This document shows, one piece after another, positions 16,634 to 24,830 of a stretch of DNA of 41,864 bases. A program made the position numbers and the translations under genes. Every line of letters begins with the position of its first letter. Position 1 is the stretch's first letter. The DNA comes from CAZUNB01 sp044227985 (GTDB taxonomy: Bacteria > Patescibacteriota > Saccharimonadia > Saccharimonadales > JAGPDM01), in contig JBGAVT010000010.1 of NCBI GenBank assembly GCA_044227985.1, forward strand, positions 1 through 41,864, given 5' to 3'. The notes beneath the pieces were generated by a model. It did not search any database and was not told where the DNA came from. It saw nothing but the letters and a program-made list of their open reading frames with translations.

Positions 16634-17518
16634 ATGAAGAAACCTACTAAAGCAATTATTCCAGCAGCTGGCCTTGGAACACGGTTTTTGCCGCAGACCA
16701 AGGCTATGCCAAAAGAAATGCTACCTATTGTCGATAAACCTGTAATTCAAATTGTTGTAGAAGAATTGGTCGCATCCGGTGTTACCGAGATTATTATCGT
16801 GACCGGCTCGCAAAAACGGGCTATCGAAGACCATTTTGATCGGGATGAAGGACTTGAACAGGCTCTAAAAGAAAAAGGAAAGTTCGAGGAAGCTAAAAAG
16901 GTCCAAGAGATTGCTGAATTGGCTAATATCGTTTACGTGCGACAGAAGCGAAAACCAGGAGAGCCTCATGGTAACGCACTACCGATTCGAAACGCTATGC
17001 ACCTTCTAGGGGACGAACCTTTCTATGTTATATACCCTGATGACTTTTTTCTTTATGATGGTAAATCAAGTATCGAGCAATTATTAGAAAGTTTTCAGAC
17101 AACAAACAAATCTACTATGCAGGCGATTGAAGTTAATGAATCTGCTGTTTCTAGGTATGGCATCATCGACCCTGATGGTGAACGAAACGGAAATCATCTT
17201 AAAGTTAAAGGCGTGGTCGAAAAACCGAATATTACCGATGCGCCTTCTCGTATTGCTAGTGTTAGCGGCTACCTCTTGACCCCTGAAATCTTACCGATTA
17301 TCACAAATCTGCAACCTGGAAATGGCGGAGAAATAGGAATAGCAGATGCAGTTGATCAACTGGCAAAACAGGATGACGTATATGCGGTAATAACCGAAGG
17401 TACCTACCACGATGCTGGTAATAAATTGAGCTACATGGAAGCATTAGTTGATGCTGGTCTCCGTGACAAGGAAATGTCATCTGAGTTTGAACATTATCTA
17501 CGCAAACGGTTGAGCTAA
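16634..17518 (+). CDS. galU: UTP-glucose-1-phosphate uridylyltransferase
   Basis: Makes UDP-glucose for envelope polysaccharides and nucleotide-sugar supply. 294 aa, typical. The nucleotidyltransferase signature GLGTRFLPQTKAMPKEMLP is at residues 13-31, followed by DKPVIQ, EIIIVTG, KPGEPHGNA and VVEKP. The metal/nucleotide-binding loop is YPDDFF. CDS ends 27 bp before the small membrane-protein gene, which has its own promoter. I see no feature separating GalU from other glucose-1-phosphate uridylyltransferases of the family; closely related sugar specificities are possible. Confidence 0.95.
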   Translation: MKKPTKAIIPAAGLGTRFLPQTKAMPKEMLPIVDKPVIQIVVEELVASGVTEIIIVTGSQKRAIEDHFDRDEGLEQALKEKGKFEEAKKVQEIAELANIVYVRQKRKPGEPHGNALPIRNAMHLLGDEPFYVIYPDDFFLYDGKSSIEQLLESFQTTNKSTMQAIEVNESAVSRYGIIDPDGERNGNHLKVKGVVEKPNITDAPSRIASVSGYLLTPEILPIITNLQPGNGGEIGIADAVDQLAKQDDVYAVITEGTYHDAGNKLSYMEALVDAGLRDKEMSSEFEHYLRKRLS

Positions 17519-17538
17519 TACAGTAATTACTGTATAAT
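17510..17538 (+). promoter_or_regulatory. Promoter with an 18-bp perfect palindrome over the spacer and -10
   Basis: TTGAGC (17510-17515), 17-bp spacer, TATAAT (17533-17538). The palindrome ATACAGTAATTACTGTAT occupies 17518-17535, filling the spacer and half of the -10. That is the classic placement of a repressor operator. The -10 ends 7 nt before the ATG at 17546, so the mRNA is leaderless. The element starts at the last base of the galU stop. Confidence 0.7.
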
Positions 17539-17545
17539 TTTATTA

Positions 17546-17812
17546 ATGGAATCTCAGGACTTGCTTGTAATAATATTATCAGTCACATTAGCCATATTCC
17601 TTATACTTTCAATTGTTGCCGTATCATTGGTTATAAAGATTTTAAATAGTGTGCGAAAAGTTAGCGATTCTGCTGAAAGCATTATAGAATCGATGACCGA
17701 AGGGGTTGATACTCTAGCTTCAACAATGAAACGAAATTCAACCGCTGCTTTTATTGCTGGGACGATTCTACACTTTGTCGGTAACGATAAAAAGAAGAAG
17801 CGTAAAAAATAA
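17546..17812 (+). CDS. Small membrane protein (88 aa), YtxG/DUF948-like in layout
   Basis: Residues 7-33 are one long hydrophobic segment; there follows an amphipathic helix (NSVRKVSDSAESIIESM), a second moderately hydrophobic stretch (AAFIAGTILHFV), and a Lys-rich tail (KKKKRKK). In layout it resembles the YtxG/DUF948 proteins that accompany YtxH in Gram-positive operons, but similarity is only by shape and context. It is directly followed by the YtxH-like gene (17 bp). The predicted promoter carries an 18-bp palindrome, so this is the probable regulated first gene of the envelope set. Confidence 0.7.
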   Translation: MESQDLLVIILSVTLAIFLILSIVAVSLVIKILNSVRKVSDSAESIIESMTEGVDTLASTMKRNSTAAFIAGTILHFVGNDKKKKRKK

Positions 17813-17829
17813 TCTAAGGAGAAAATATT

Positions 17830-18231
17830 ATGTCAAAAAAAGTAGCAAAAGCAGGATTTTTCGGAGCATTACTAGGAGCACTAGCTGGTGTCTTCGTTCT
17901 TGCACCTAAAGGCGCTAAAGAAAACCGAGAAGATGCAAAAAAGGCAGCTGAAAAAAGTATGAGCCAAGTTGAGAAAAAATTAAAAGAAGCCTATGGTGAA
18001 TTAAGCGATATGATCGATGCTGCAACTGAGAAAGCCAAGTCTTTAACCGGCAAAGCGAAAGATGAAAGCGAAAGTGTCGTTGAGCAGGCTCAAGCAGTAA
18101 AGGACCGGATTAAGCAGATGATTGCTGATGTTGTTGATGGCTCAAAAGATGTTAGTAAAGATCTTGATAAGGTTCTGAACGAAGGTAAGAAAGTTGCCGA
18201 GAAGCTTAAAAAAGAGGCTCAGAAAGACTAA
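17830..18231 (+). CDS. YtxH-like protein with N-terminal membrane segment and long helix
   Basis: 133 aa. The opening KAGFFGALLGALAGVFVLAPKGAKENRED has the glycine-rich hydrophobic anchor, then the APKxGxxxR-like turn typical of YtxH domains. The rest is an Ala/Lys/Glu-rich amphipathic helix with repeats such as KAKSLTGKAKDES, similar to LEA-like and apolipophorin-like stress proteins. In Bacilli YtxH proteins are general-stress associated; the role here is unproven. A strong ribosome site (AAGGAG) precedes the ATG. It is cotranscribed with the flanking small membrane proteins. Confidence 0.75.
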   Translation: MSKKVAKAGFFGALLGALAGVFVLAPKGAKENREDAKKAAEKSMSQVEKKLKEAYGELSDMIDAATEKAKSLTGKAKDESESVVEQAQAVKDRIKQMIADVVDGSKDVSKDLDKVLNEGKKVAEKLKKEAQKD

Positions 18232-18244
18232 TTCCTAAGTCTTT
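18223..18244 (+). other. Inverted repeat at the YtxH stop codon
   Basis: AAAGACT (18223-18229), 8-nt loop, AGTCTTT (18238-18244). The stem covers the last codons of the YtxH gene and ends 5 nt before the GTG of the next gene. It is not followed by a T run, so it is a weak terminator candidate. It might instead limit initiation at the GTG. Confidence 0.35.
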
Positions 18245-18249
18245 ACGTT

Positions 18250-18555
18250 GTGGCAAATAAAAAACAAGCTAGTAAAAGTGAACAGATGCGAGTCGAGAAG
18301 TCGATTGGTTCCTTGAAACCATCTGAGTACGAAAGAATTGGCCGAATGATGGAGTCAATTGTTGCAACAGGCTACAGTAATCGCCTAAGACTTTTCTCGG
18401 TTTCGATAATACGTGGTATAGGTAGTGGGTTTGGTGTCGTTCTTGGCGGTACTATCCTGGTAGCATTGCTATTGTATGTTCTTAACTTCTTCGAAGAAGT
18501 TCCATTAGTTGGAGATTTAGCTGAAAAGTTGATGCGAGCCTTGCCGAATAAATGA
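18250..18555 (+). CDS. DUF5665-like membrane protein (101 aa)
   Basis: Starts at GTG 18250, with no clear ribosome site, directly after the inverted repeat. Residues ~1-55 are charged and cytoplasmic (GSLKPSEYERIGRMMESI). RLFSVSIIRGIGSGFGVVLGG and the hydrophobic run to about residue 80 (TILVALLLYVLNFF) form one membrane hairpin or a long single pass. EEVPLVGDLAEKLM ends the protein. The pattern FxRGIxxGxGxxxG...LxyxLxxxxxxPxxG is what I recall of DUF5665 proteins, whose function is unknown. It overlaps the next gene by 4 nt (ATGA). Confidence 0.65.
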   Translation: MANKKQASKSEQMRVEKSIGSLKPSEYERIGRMMESIVATGYSNRLRLFSVSIIRGIGSGFGVVLGGTILVALLLYVLNFFEEVPLVGDLAEKLMRALPNK

Positions 18556-19532
18556 AGACCCGCGTACGATCACGTCGTGAAACACTACAATTATTCCTAC
18601 TTAGCCTAATTGTTTTAGGTCAAGTAATTGTAGTTTTTGCGTTTTTCATTCCGTTTTTTATCGGTGAAGTAATAATTAGTTTTTTGCCATATGCTTTTGT
18701 TCTTTCTATAGTTGGATTGTTATTCGCTAGAAACAAGAGCAGTCCTCTTCTGCCATTAGTATTTTCAATTATCTGGATCATTTGTTTTGGGTTTTATTTT
18801 TTATCTATCGGTCTTCCAATAGAAGCCCATAGTAAGAAAGACACGCAGATACAAAGATATATCCGAGTAGCTTCGTATAACAAATTGATTTTAAGTGATT
18901 TAAGCAAAAACACACTTAACCAACTCTCGCCTAATAATTATGACGTATTAGTGGTCGTTGAATTAGAGCCACATAATTACCAAAAAATTGCTAAAAATTG
19001 GGATTATAGCGTTCGAACAGATTGTCGATGCGATCCTGCCAGCGAGAAGAAAACATCGGAGTTGGCGATCTTTAGCTCATTTCCGCTCACTAGAAAAATT
19101 GATGACCAAGATATAATAAAACGTGGCAGAAGCCAGCTTCCAGCAGAAGTTGACTTTTACGGCAAGAAAATCGACCTTCTTGCTGTACACCCAGATGCAC
19201 CTTACACAAAATTAAAGAACCGAATGCAGAACTCTCAGTTGCGTCAGCTGCACCGCCAATTTAAATCAGTCAATAAGCCGACCATTGTATTGGGTGATTT
19301 CAATCTAACAGCATATTCACCTCGCTATCGTAAGTTGCTAGATAGTGCAGACTTGCAAGATGCTGGTTTAAACCAAGGGCATAAAATCACATGGTGCCTT
19401 GGTGAAGCCAAAGCCTTTTGCGCACCAATTGATCACATTTTAATCAATGGTTTTGTGGTAAAAAAGTACAACGTGAAACAAGTTGGCGAGTCTGATCATA
19501 GGCTGGTCGAAGCAAATCTCGTGCTAAAATAG
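18552..19532 (+). CDS. Membrane-anchored endonuclease/exonuclease/phosphatase (EEP) family protein
   Basis: 326 aa. Three hydrophobic segments (about 12-38, 41-58 and 67-86) precede a C-terminal EEP domain. Catalytic landmarks are present: VVVELE (E137/E139, Mg binding), H213 in AVHPDAP, GDFN at 248-251, PIDHIL (D294, H295) and SDH at 314-316. Family substrates range from DNA to phospholipids and inositol phosphates. Membrane anchoring with the domain likely outside, as in the Bacillus-type three-TM EEP proteins, suggests an envelope lipid or extracellular nucleic acid as substrate; this cannot be settled here. It overlaps the DUF5665-like gene and ends 21 bp before dnaE. Confidence 0.85.
   Translation: MKTRVRSRRETLQLFLLSLIVLGQVIVVFAFFIPFFIGEVIISFLPYAFVLSIVGLLFARNKSSPLLPLVFSIIWIICFGFYFLSIGLPIEAHSKKDTQIQRYIRVASYNKLILSDLSKNTLNQLSPNNYDVLVVVELEPHNYQKIAKNWDYSVRTDCRCDPASEKKTSELAIFSSFPLTRKIDDQDIIKRGRSQLPAEVDFYGKKIDLLAVHPDAPYTKLKNRMQNSQLRQLHRQFKSVNKPTIVLGDFNLTAYSPRYRKLLDSADLQDAGLNQGHKITWCLGEAKAFCAPIDHILINGFVVKKYNVKQVGESDHRLVEANLVLK
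19522..19530 (+). promoter_or_regulatory. Extended -10 promoter for dnaE
   Basis: TGCTAAAAT inside the final codons of the EEP gene. The start site would be near 19537, leaving a leader of about 17 nt that contains the ribosome site TTGGAGAG. Confidence 0.45.
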
Positions 19533-19553
19533 AAACATATAAATTGGAGAGAT

Positions 19554-22500
19554 ATGAGTAAGCTTTCGGTCAAAGATTTTGTGCACCTTCACAACCACAC
19601 GCACTATAGCTTGCTTGATGGTCTACAAAAGTTAGGACCGATGATTGAAACAGTTAAAGAGCTTGGAATGGAGTCTATTGCTATCACCGACCATGGCACG
19701 ATGAGTGGGGCATTAAGTTTCTATAAAACTGCTAAAGCAGAGGGGATACGACCAATTATCGGTATGGAGACCTACATTGCGCCTAGAAAACATACAGACA
19801 AAGATCCAGGTGTTGATAAATCTCCATTCCATTTAATTATTTTGGCAATGAATAATCAAGGCTACAAGAATTTGATGAAACTATCGACTATCGCTAATCT
19901 TGAAGGTTTTTACTATAAGCCACGGATAGATCACGAGTTACTTGAAAAATATAATGAAGGATTGATTGTCTTGAGTGGATGTATCGGCAGTGAAGTTGGG
20001 TCAAACTTACGTAACGGACAGACCGACAAAGCCGATGAAATCATAACTTGGTATAAAAAAGTCTTTGGAGATCGATACTACCTAGAAGTTCAAGATCATG
20101 GGCATATGTGGGCTGAACAAGCCAACGTTAATAAACAAATTCTTGATATGTCAAAAAAACACGATGTTAAAGCGGTTGTTACAGCTGACGCGCATTATTT
20201 AAAACATGAAGACCAAGAAGCCCATGAAGTGCTGCTGTGTGTCCAGACGGGCAGTTTCCTGTCTGATGAAAAACGCATGAGTCTAACTGCTACTGATCTG
20301 CATTTAATCGACCCAAACGATATTATTTCTCGCTGGAGTGAAACACCCGAAGTTGTGAGCAATACTGCCGAGATTGCAAAGCGTTGTGATGTGTCTATTA
20401 CATTCGGTAAGATACTAATTCCGCATTTTGATGTTCCAACTAAAGATTCTGAAAAACGATACTTCGAAAAATTGGTATATCGTGGATTGGCATCGCGCTA
20501 CCTTGATGAGAAAGATTTTCCAGTTATTCTTGGCGAATTGCCAAATCCTAATAAAAAAATCCTAGATTTTATTAACGAGACAGATATCGGAGAAATAAAG
20601 AAGCTACTCACGAAGGAGATTGTTGAACGGGTAGAGTACGAAATGAAAGTAATCAGTGAAATGGGATTTAATGGATATTTTTTAATTGTTCAAGACTTTA
20701 TAAACTGGGGGAAAGGTCAAGGTATTATATTTGGTCCTGGACGTGGCTCAGCTGCGGGATCAATTGTTTCCTATGCACTTCGAATAACCGATCTTGATCC
20801 ACTACAGTATGATCTACTATTTGAGCGTTTTCTCAACCCTGATCGTATCTCTATGCCAGATATTGACATTGATATCCAGGATTCTCGTCGCGATGAGGTC
20901 ATTAAGTATTGCGTCGAGAAATATGGTAAAGAACGTGTCGCCCATATCGTTACTTTTGGTACAATGGCAGCTCGAAATGCAATCAGAGATGTTGCTAGAG
21001 TTCTTGAGGTGCCTTATTCAGAGGCGGATAGGTTGTCCAAAATGGTCCCACCACCAATTCAGGGGAGGCACATCCCACTAGCAACAAGTATTAAACAAGA
21101 TAAGGCGTTAAAAAAAGAGTATCACAGCAACGAGAGCAGTAAACGAGTTATTGATCTAGCTATTAAGATGGAGGGGACTATTCGGAGCCACGGCGTGCAT
21201 GCTGCGGGTGTTGTGATAGCTCCAGAAGATATCGTTAACTATTCACCACTTGAAATGGCTCAAAAAGGGGTAGTTGCAACACAATATGCTATGGGACCAG
21301 TAGAAGATCTAGGGTTACTGAAGATGGACTTCCTAGGTCTTTCAAATCTAACAACTATTAATAATTCACTGAAAACGATCAAGGCCTTTTACGATGTCGA
21401 TATTGATATTCTTAAATTACCACTGGACGACGAAAAGACATATGAGCTTCTAGGTCGTGGTGATACCACAGGTGTTTTTCAGTTGGAATCAGGAGGAATG
21501 AAAAAATACCTTCGTCAGCTAAAACCAACAGTATTTGAAGATATTATTGCTATGGGCGCATTGTACCGTCCGGGGCCATTAACGGCTGGATTAACCCAAA
21601 AGTTTATCGATAGAAAGAATGGTCTTGAAGAAGTAAAATTTGCTCACCCAAGCATGGAGCCAGCACTTAAGACTACCTACGGAGTACTTGTCTATCAGGA
21701 GCAGGTTATGCAGCTGGCGGTCGACATGGCAGGGCTCAGTGGTGGTGAGTCCGACACGCTACGTAAAGCAGTTGGAAAAAAACAGCGCGAAATTTTAGCA
21801 AAAATGAAAAAACAGTTTATCGACGGAGCTAAAAAGAAAAATGGTGTTTCAGACAAAGTCTTAAAGGAGTTTTGGAAAGAGCTCGAAGGCTTCGCTGACT
21901 ATGCATTTAATAAGTCACACGCCGCCTGTTATGGGATGATTTCCTATTGGACAGCATATTTAAAAGCACATTATCCTGCGGCATTTATGGCAGCACTGAT
22001 GACAAATGATTACAATAATACTGATCGGCTATCGATTGATATTAGCGAAGCGCGTAAAATTGATCTTCAAGTACTTCAACCAGATGTTAATGAAAGTTTT
22101 GGCGAATTTTCAATAGTTAAAGATACAGGTGGAGAGTATACCATTATTCGTTATGGCCTAAATGCGGTTAAAAATGTCGGCACTGGCGTGGTTGAAGAAA
22201 TCATCAAAGCTCGCCAGTTAGATGGTCCATTCCGTTCTGTTAGTGATTTCGCTTCACGCGTGAGTCCACGTATTGTCAATAAAAAAGCCCTAGACAGTTT
22301 AGCGCGTAGTGGTGCTTTTGATTCATTGGACCTTGATCGCTCTACACTAGTGCATAATCTTGAAAACTTATTGAAGGCAGCACAAAGCATGCATAAAGCA
22401 AAACTAGCTGGTCAAACAGATCTTTTTAGTGGTGGTAGTTCGACATCAACGTCGATTCAAATAGACTTTGCTAGTACAAACGAAATAAGCCAAAAAGAAC

Positions 22501-23243
22501 AATTATCATGGGAGCGAGAATTATTAGGAATATATTTATCAAATCATCCGCTTGACTCGTATCGCAACTATCTGCACAACAATACAACTCCATCGACAGC
22601 ACTTGACCATACAATGGACGAGGAAGTTCGTAGAATCGGTGGAGTCATATCTGACATTCGAGTTGTGGTGACTAAAAAAGGAGCCAAGATGGCCTTTATG
22701 CAGCTTGAAGATGAGGGTGGAAGCTGTGAAGTTATTGTTTTTCCGAAGCAGTTTGCTTTTTCAGCATTAAAATTAGTTCCGGACAATGTCGTTGTTATAA
22801 AAGGTACAGTTTCGGCCACCGAAAGAGATGGCAGTAAAAGTGATGAGATTAAGCTTATTGCTGAGGAAATTGCAGTGCTTGAACTAGATGATGTTAATGA
22901 TGAAAAGCAAGACAGCTCAGGCCCTCAAGAGGTTGAGTCTTTATCAACAGCTTCTCATAAAAAATCAGTCGAAGCGTCAGAACAATTAAATGAAAACCCA
23001 AAAACTAATACGTCTAAGGTTCCTACACTATACGTGCAACTAACAGACCCAGATAACGAACAAAAATTAAGTTTAATCAAGCAATATTCATCGAAATTCC
23101 CAGGCCGCTCACCGATGATATTAGTGATAGACCGTGTTGATCGTCAGGCAATTCGTATGCCGTTTAAAATCGAACCTGTTCCAGAGTTTGTCCGGTTGCT
23201 CAGGGAGCTTTATGGCGAATCGGCCGTTGTTGTAAAACCGTAA
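19554..23243 (+). CDS. dnaE: DNA polymerase III subunit alpha
   Basis: Replicative polymerase, 1229 aa, in the DnaE1 class (no inserted proofreading exonuclease). The PHP domain opens with HLHNHTHYSLLDG at 11-23; its other metal-site pieces TDHG (45-48) and ADAHYL (211-216) look intact, so the PHP domain may be an active Mn/Zn exonuclease. The polymerase core has GPGRGSAAGS (394-403) and the catalytic aspartates in PDIDIDIQDSRRDE (from 435). Then come YNKSHAACY-type finger motifs and, near 1020-1065, an OB fold (IGGVISDIRVVVTKKGAKMAF). The last ~150 residues include a Ser/Glu-rich linker then a tau-binding-like end. Good ribosome site. Confidence 0.97.
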   Translation: MSKLSVKDFVHLHNHTHYSLLDGLQKLGPMIETVKELGMESIAITDHGTMSGALSFYKTAKAEGIRPIIGMETYIAPRKHTDKDPGVDKSPFHLIILAMNNQGYKNLMKLSTIANLEGFYYKPRIDHELLEKYNEGLIVLSGCIGSEVGSNLRNGQTDKADEIITWYKKVFGDRYYLEVQDHGHMWAEQANVNKQILDMSKKHDVKAVVTADAHYLKHEDQEAHEVLLCVQTGSFLSDEKRMSLTATDLHLIDPNDIISRWSETPEVVSNTAEIAKRCDVSITFGKILIPHFDVPTKDSEKRYFEKLVYRGLASRYLDEKDFPVILGELPNPNKKILDFINETDIGEIKKLLTKEIVERVEYEMKVISEMGFNGYFLIVQDFINWGKGQGIIFGPGRGSAAGSIVSYALRITDLDPLQYDLLFERFLNPDRISMPDIDIDIQDSRRDEVIKYCVEKYGKERVAHIVTFGTMAARNAIRDVARVLEVPYSEADRLSKMVPPPIQGRHIPLATSIKQDKALKKEYHSNESSKRVIDLAIKMEGTIRSHGVHAAGVVIAPEDIVNYSPLEMAQKGVVATQYAMGPVEDLGLLKMDFLGLSNLTTINNSLKTIKAFYDVDIDILKLPLDDEKTYELLGRGDTTGVFQLESGGMKKYLRQLKPTVFEDIIAMGALYRPGPLTAGLTQKFIDRKNGLEEVKFAHPSMEPALKTTYGVLVYQEQVMQLAVDMAGLSGGESDTLRKAVGKKQREILAKMKKQFIDGAKKKNGVSDKVLKEFWKELEGFADYAFNKSHAACYGMISYWTAYLKAHYPAAFMAALMTNDYNNTDRLSIDISEARKIDLQVLQPDVNESFGEFSIVKDTGGEYTIIRYGLNAVKNVGTGVVEEIIKARQLDGPFRSVSDFASRVSPRIVNKKALDSLARSGAFDSLDLDRSTLVHNLENLLKAAQSMHKAKLAGQTDLFSGGSSTSTSIQIDFASTNEISQKEQLSWERELLGIYLSNHPLDSYRNYLHNNTTPSTALDHTMDEEVRRIGGVISDIRVVVTKKGAKMAFMQLEDEGGSCEVIVFPKQFAFSALKLVPDNVVVIKGTVSATERDGSKSDEIKLIAEEIAVLELDDVNDEKQDSSGPQEVESLSTASHKKSVEASEQLNENPKTNTSKVPTLYVQLTDPDNEQKLSLIKQYSSKFPGRSPMILVIDRVDRQAIRMPFKIEPVPEFVRLLRELYGESAVVVKP

Positions 23244-23252
23244 CAAAAATAC

Positions 23253-24221
23253 TTATGTATCATTTGATTGATCTCGTAAAATAAAGGCTAAAAATGCTGT
23301 AGCTGCGGTTCCAATCAATATCCATTGAATATTATTATTCTTCTTACTTTTTTCTGTGCTATCACCATTTAATTTTTCGGTTTTTTGGCTACTAGTTTCA
23401 CCTTTATCATCTGGCATGCTGTTTGCATCATTTGGATTAGTCCCAGCTAGTTTTTCAGCATGATCACTGTAGCCGTCACCATCTAAATCAGAGCTTTTGC
23501 TCATTTTTCCGTCGCTGTTTTCTAGTGAAGAATAACCGTATACAGTTGGCCCATTAGACTTTGTGTTTGTGTAACTATCTTGCTTTTGCAAAGACGGAGA
23601 TAAGTACAGCGTTATAGTTTCTATGGTTTTCTGTTCATGTTTTTTTGCAATAATCTTTACAGTGAATTTTCCATGTACTCCATCTGGAATTAATTGGACA
23701 TTCTCAAGTATAAAACAATTATTTTTTACGACTGCTTGGTATTCTTTACCGTAAATTTCGATTGTTACAATTGCATCATTATCAGAAATGTAACCCGAAA
23801 TAATCGGACTATGGTTAGTGGTGTGTAGATCATCGATTTTGATGATGAGCGGTTTTTGGTTTGTTTCTAGATCTGTAATACTCGTGCTAGCCGTCATTGA
23901 TGGTTGTGAAGCTTTAGCTATCTGTATAGGTGGTTGACTAGATGAAGTTGCTTGTGGTGGTTCAGTAGTCTTTTGGTCTTGAACATTCGAAGTATTTTGG
24001 TATTCTTCCAATATAACCGGTGTTGATATTTCAGGGATAATTTCCGAGTCTACGATATCTGGTTGTGAGTTAGTATTTTGAGTTTCGATAGAGATTTCAG
24101 AGTAGTTCAGCGTCTGAGTTTCCTCTTCGTTACTAACTGCGAAAATAGTAGTCGAAGCTACACTTATGCAAATTAGGGTCAAAAAACTAGCAAGTACTAA
24201 ATTAAAGATTTTTTTTGGCAT
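23253..24221 (-). CDS. Secreted, C-terminally anchored surface protein with Ig-like and Ca-loop segments
   Basis: 322 aa from ATG 24221, chosen for the strong ribosome site TAGGAG. Residues 1-30 are a signal peptide (MPKKIFNLVL..., cleavage near AVS). A Thr/Ser/Gln-rich stretch follows to ~120. Next is a domain with strands like ITIEIYGKEYQAVVKNN, similar to bacterial Ig-like repeats. SSDLDGDGYSDHAEKLAG then GTNPND is a thrombospondin-type-3/EF-hand-like calcium loop. The end has a Lys/Ser linker, a hydrophobic segment (IQWILIGTAATAFLAFIL, near 297-315), and a short tail. No LPxTG is present, so it is anchored by the segment itself. An exposed adhesion or stalk role is plausible in an epibiont, but unproven. 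Confidence 0.75.
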   Translation of the reverse strand: MPKKIFNLVLASFLTLICISVASTTIFAVSNEEETQTLNYSEISIETQNTNSQPDIVDSEIIPEISTPVILEEYQNTSNVQDQKTTEPPQATSSSQPPIQIAKASQPSMTASTSITDLETNQKPLIIKIDDLHTTNHSPIISGYISDNDAIVTIEIYGKEYQAVVKNNCFILENVQLIPDGVHGKFTVKIIAKKHEQKTIETITLYLSPSLQKQDSYTNTKSNGPTVYGYSSLENSDGKMSKSSDLDGDGYSDHAEKLAGTNPNDANSMPDDKGETSSQKTEKLNGDSTEKSKKNNNIQWILIGTAATAFLAFILRDQSNDT

Positions 24222-24272
24222 AATCACTCCTACATCACTGACATGCCCACCCGTCACACAATACTAAAACCT

Positions 24273-24302
24273 AGTTTATCCGAGCTCGTAGTATTACTGC
24301 AA
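24273..24302 (-). promoter_or_regulatory. Possible promoter for the surface-protein gene
   Basis: Minus strand TTGCAG (24297-24302), 18-bp spacer, TAAACT (24273-24278). It leaves a leader of about 45 nt with a strong ribosome site. Other -10-like words exist, for example TAGTAT closer to the gene. Confidence 0.4.
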
Positions 24303-24308
24303 GCATAA

Positions 24309-24821
24309 CTATGATGTTTTTACTAACTGGTAGATCCCAATTGCTGCGGCAGCGGCTACATTTAACGATTCTTTGTGTTGGCTCATTGGAATTTCAAATA
24401 TTTCTGCGAGCTCAAGCCAATCTTCAGAAACTCCTGTGACTTCATTGCCAACTATCAGTAGAGTTTTTGAGGAAGTTCTTAATGATTGAATCGGTTTGGA
24501 GGTTTCGTGTTGTTCAAGTGCAATTATGCGATCAAATTGTGACAACCATAACTCTGAAGCTTTTTTAAGAGGCTTAGCAATAATGTTCGGCTGATCAAGC
24601 AATGCTGTCTTTCGGATAATTTTGTCTGCACGTTCAGCAATATGCGGCAACCGCTCATCCTCGACTTGTTTCGGATATGCACTCATACCATAGCACCAAA
24701 CAGTTTCAACACCGAGAGCAGCTGAAGTTCGAATAATTGTTCCAACATTATGAGCACTACGGATACTATCGAGTAATATGTGTATCTCTGTTTGGGTATT
24801 CGTCGATTTTCGAGTTATCAT
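24309..24821 (-). CDS. SpoU/TrmH-family RNA 2'-O-methyltransferase
   Basis: SPOUT-fold methyltransferase using S-adenosylmethionine, 170 aa, catalytic domain only. The three SpoU motifs are present: RSAHNVGTIIRTSAALGV near 21-38, LLIVGNEVTGVSED near 120-133, and EIPMSQHKESLNVAAAAAIGIYQ at the end. The knot is in motifs 2 and 3. The short size fits TrmH/TrmL-like enzymes that methylate tRNA or rRNA ribose; the target is unknown. The gene is divergent from folC, with 9 bp between their start codons, so each promoter lies inside the other gene. Confidence 0.9.
   Translation of the reverse strand: MITRKSTNTQTEIHILLDSIRSAHNVGTIIRTSAALGVETVWCYGMSAYPKQVEDERLPHIAERADKIIRKTALLDQPNIIAKPLKKASELWLSQFDRIIALEQHETSKPIQSLRTSSKTLLIVGNEVTGVSEDWLELAEIFEIPMSQHKESLNVAAAAAIGIYQLVKTS
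24792..24821 (+). promoter_or_regulatory. Possible promoter for folC
   Basis: TTGGGT (24792-24797), 18-bp spacer, TATCAT (24816-24821), ending 9 nt before the folC ATG. No ribosome site. It lies inside the start of the divergent methyltransferase gene. Confidence 0.4.
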
Positions 24822-24830
24822 AGTTTTATC

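Noticed and set aside
17518..17535. galU terminator
   Set aside because: The palindrome has no loop or T run suited to termination, and it lies exactly in the spacer of a good promoter, so an operator is the better reading.
18223..18244. Intrinsic terminator after the YtxH gene
   Set aside because: The stem overlaps coding sequence and lacks a T tract; it is listed only as an inverted repeat.
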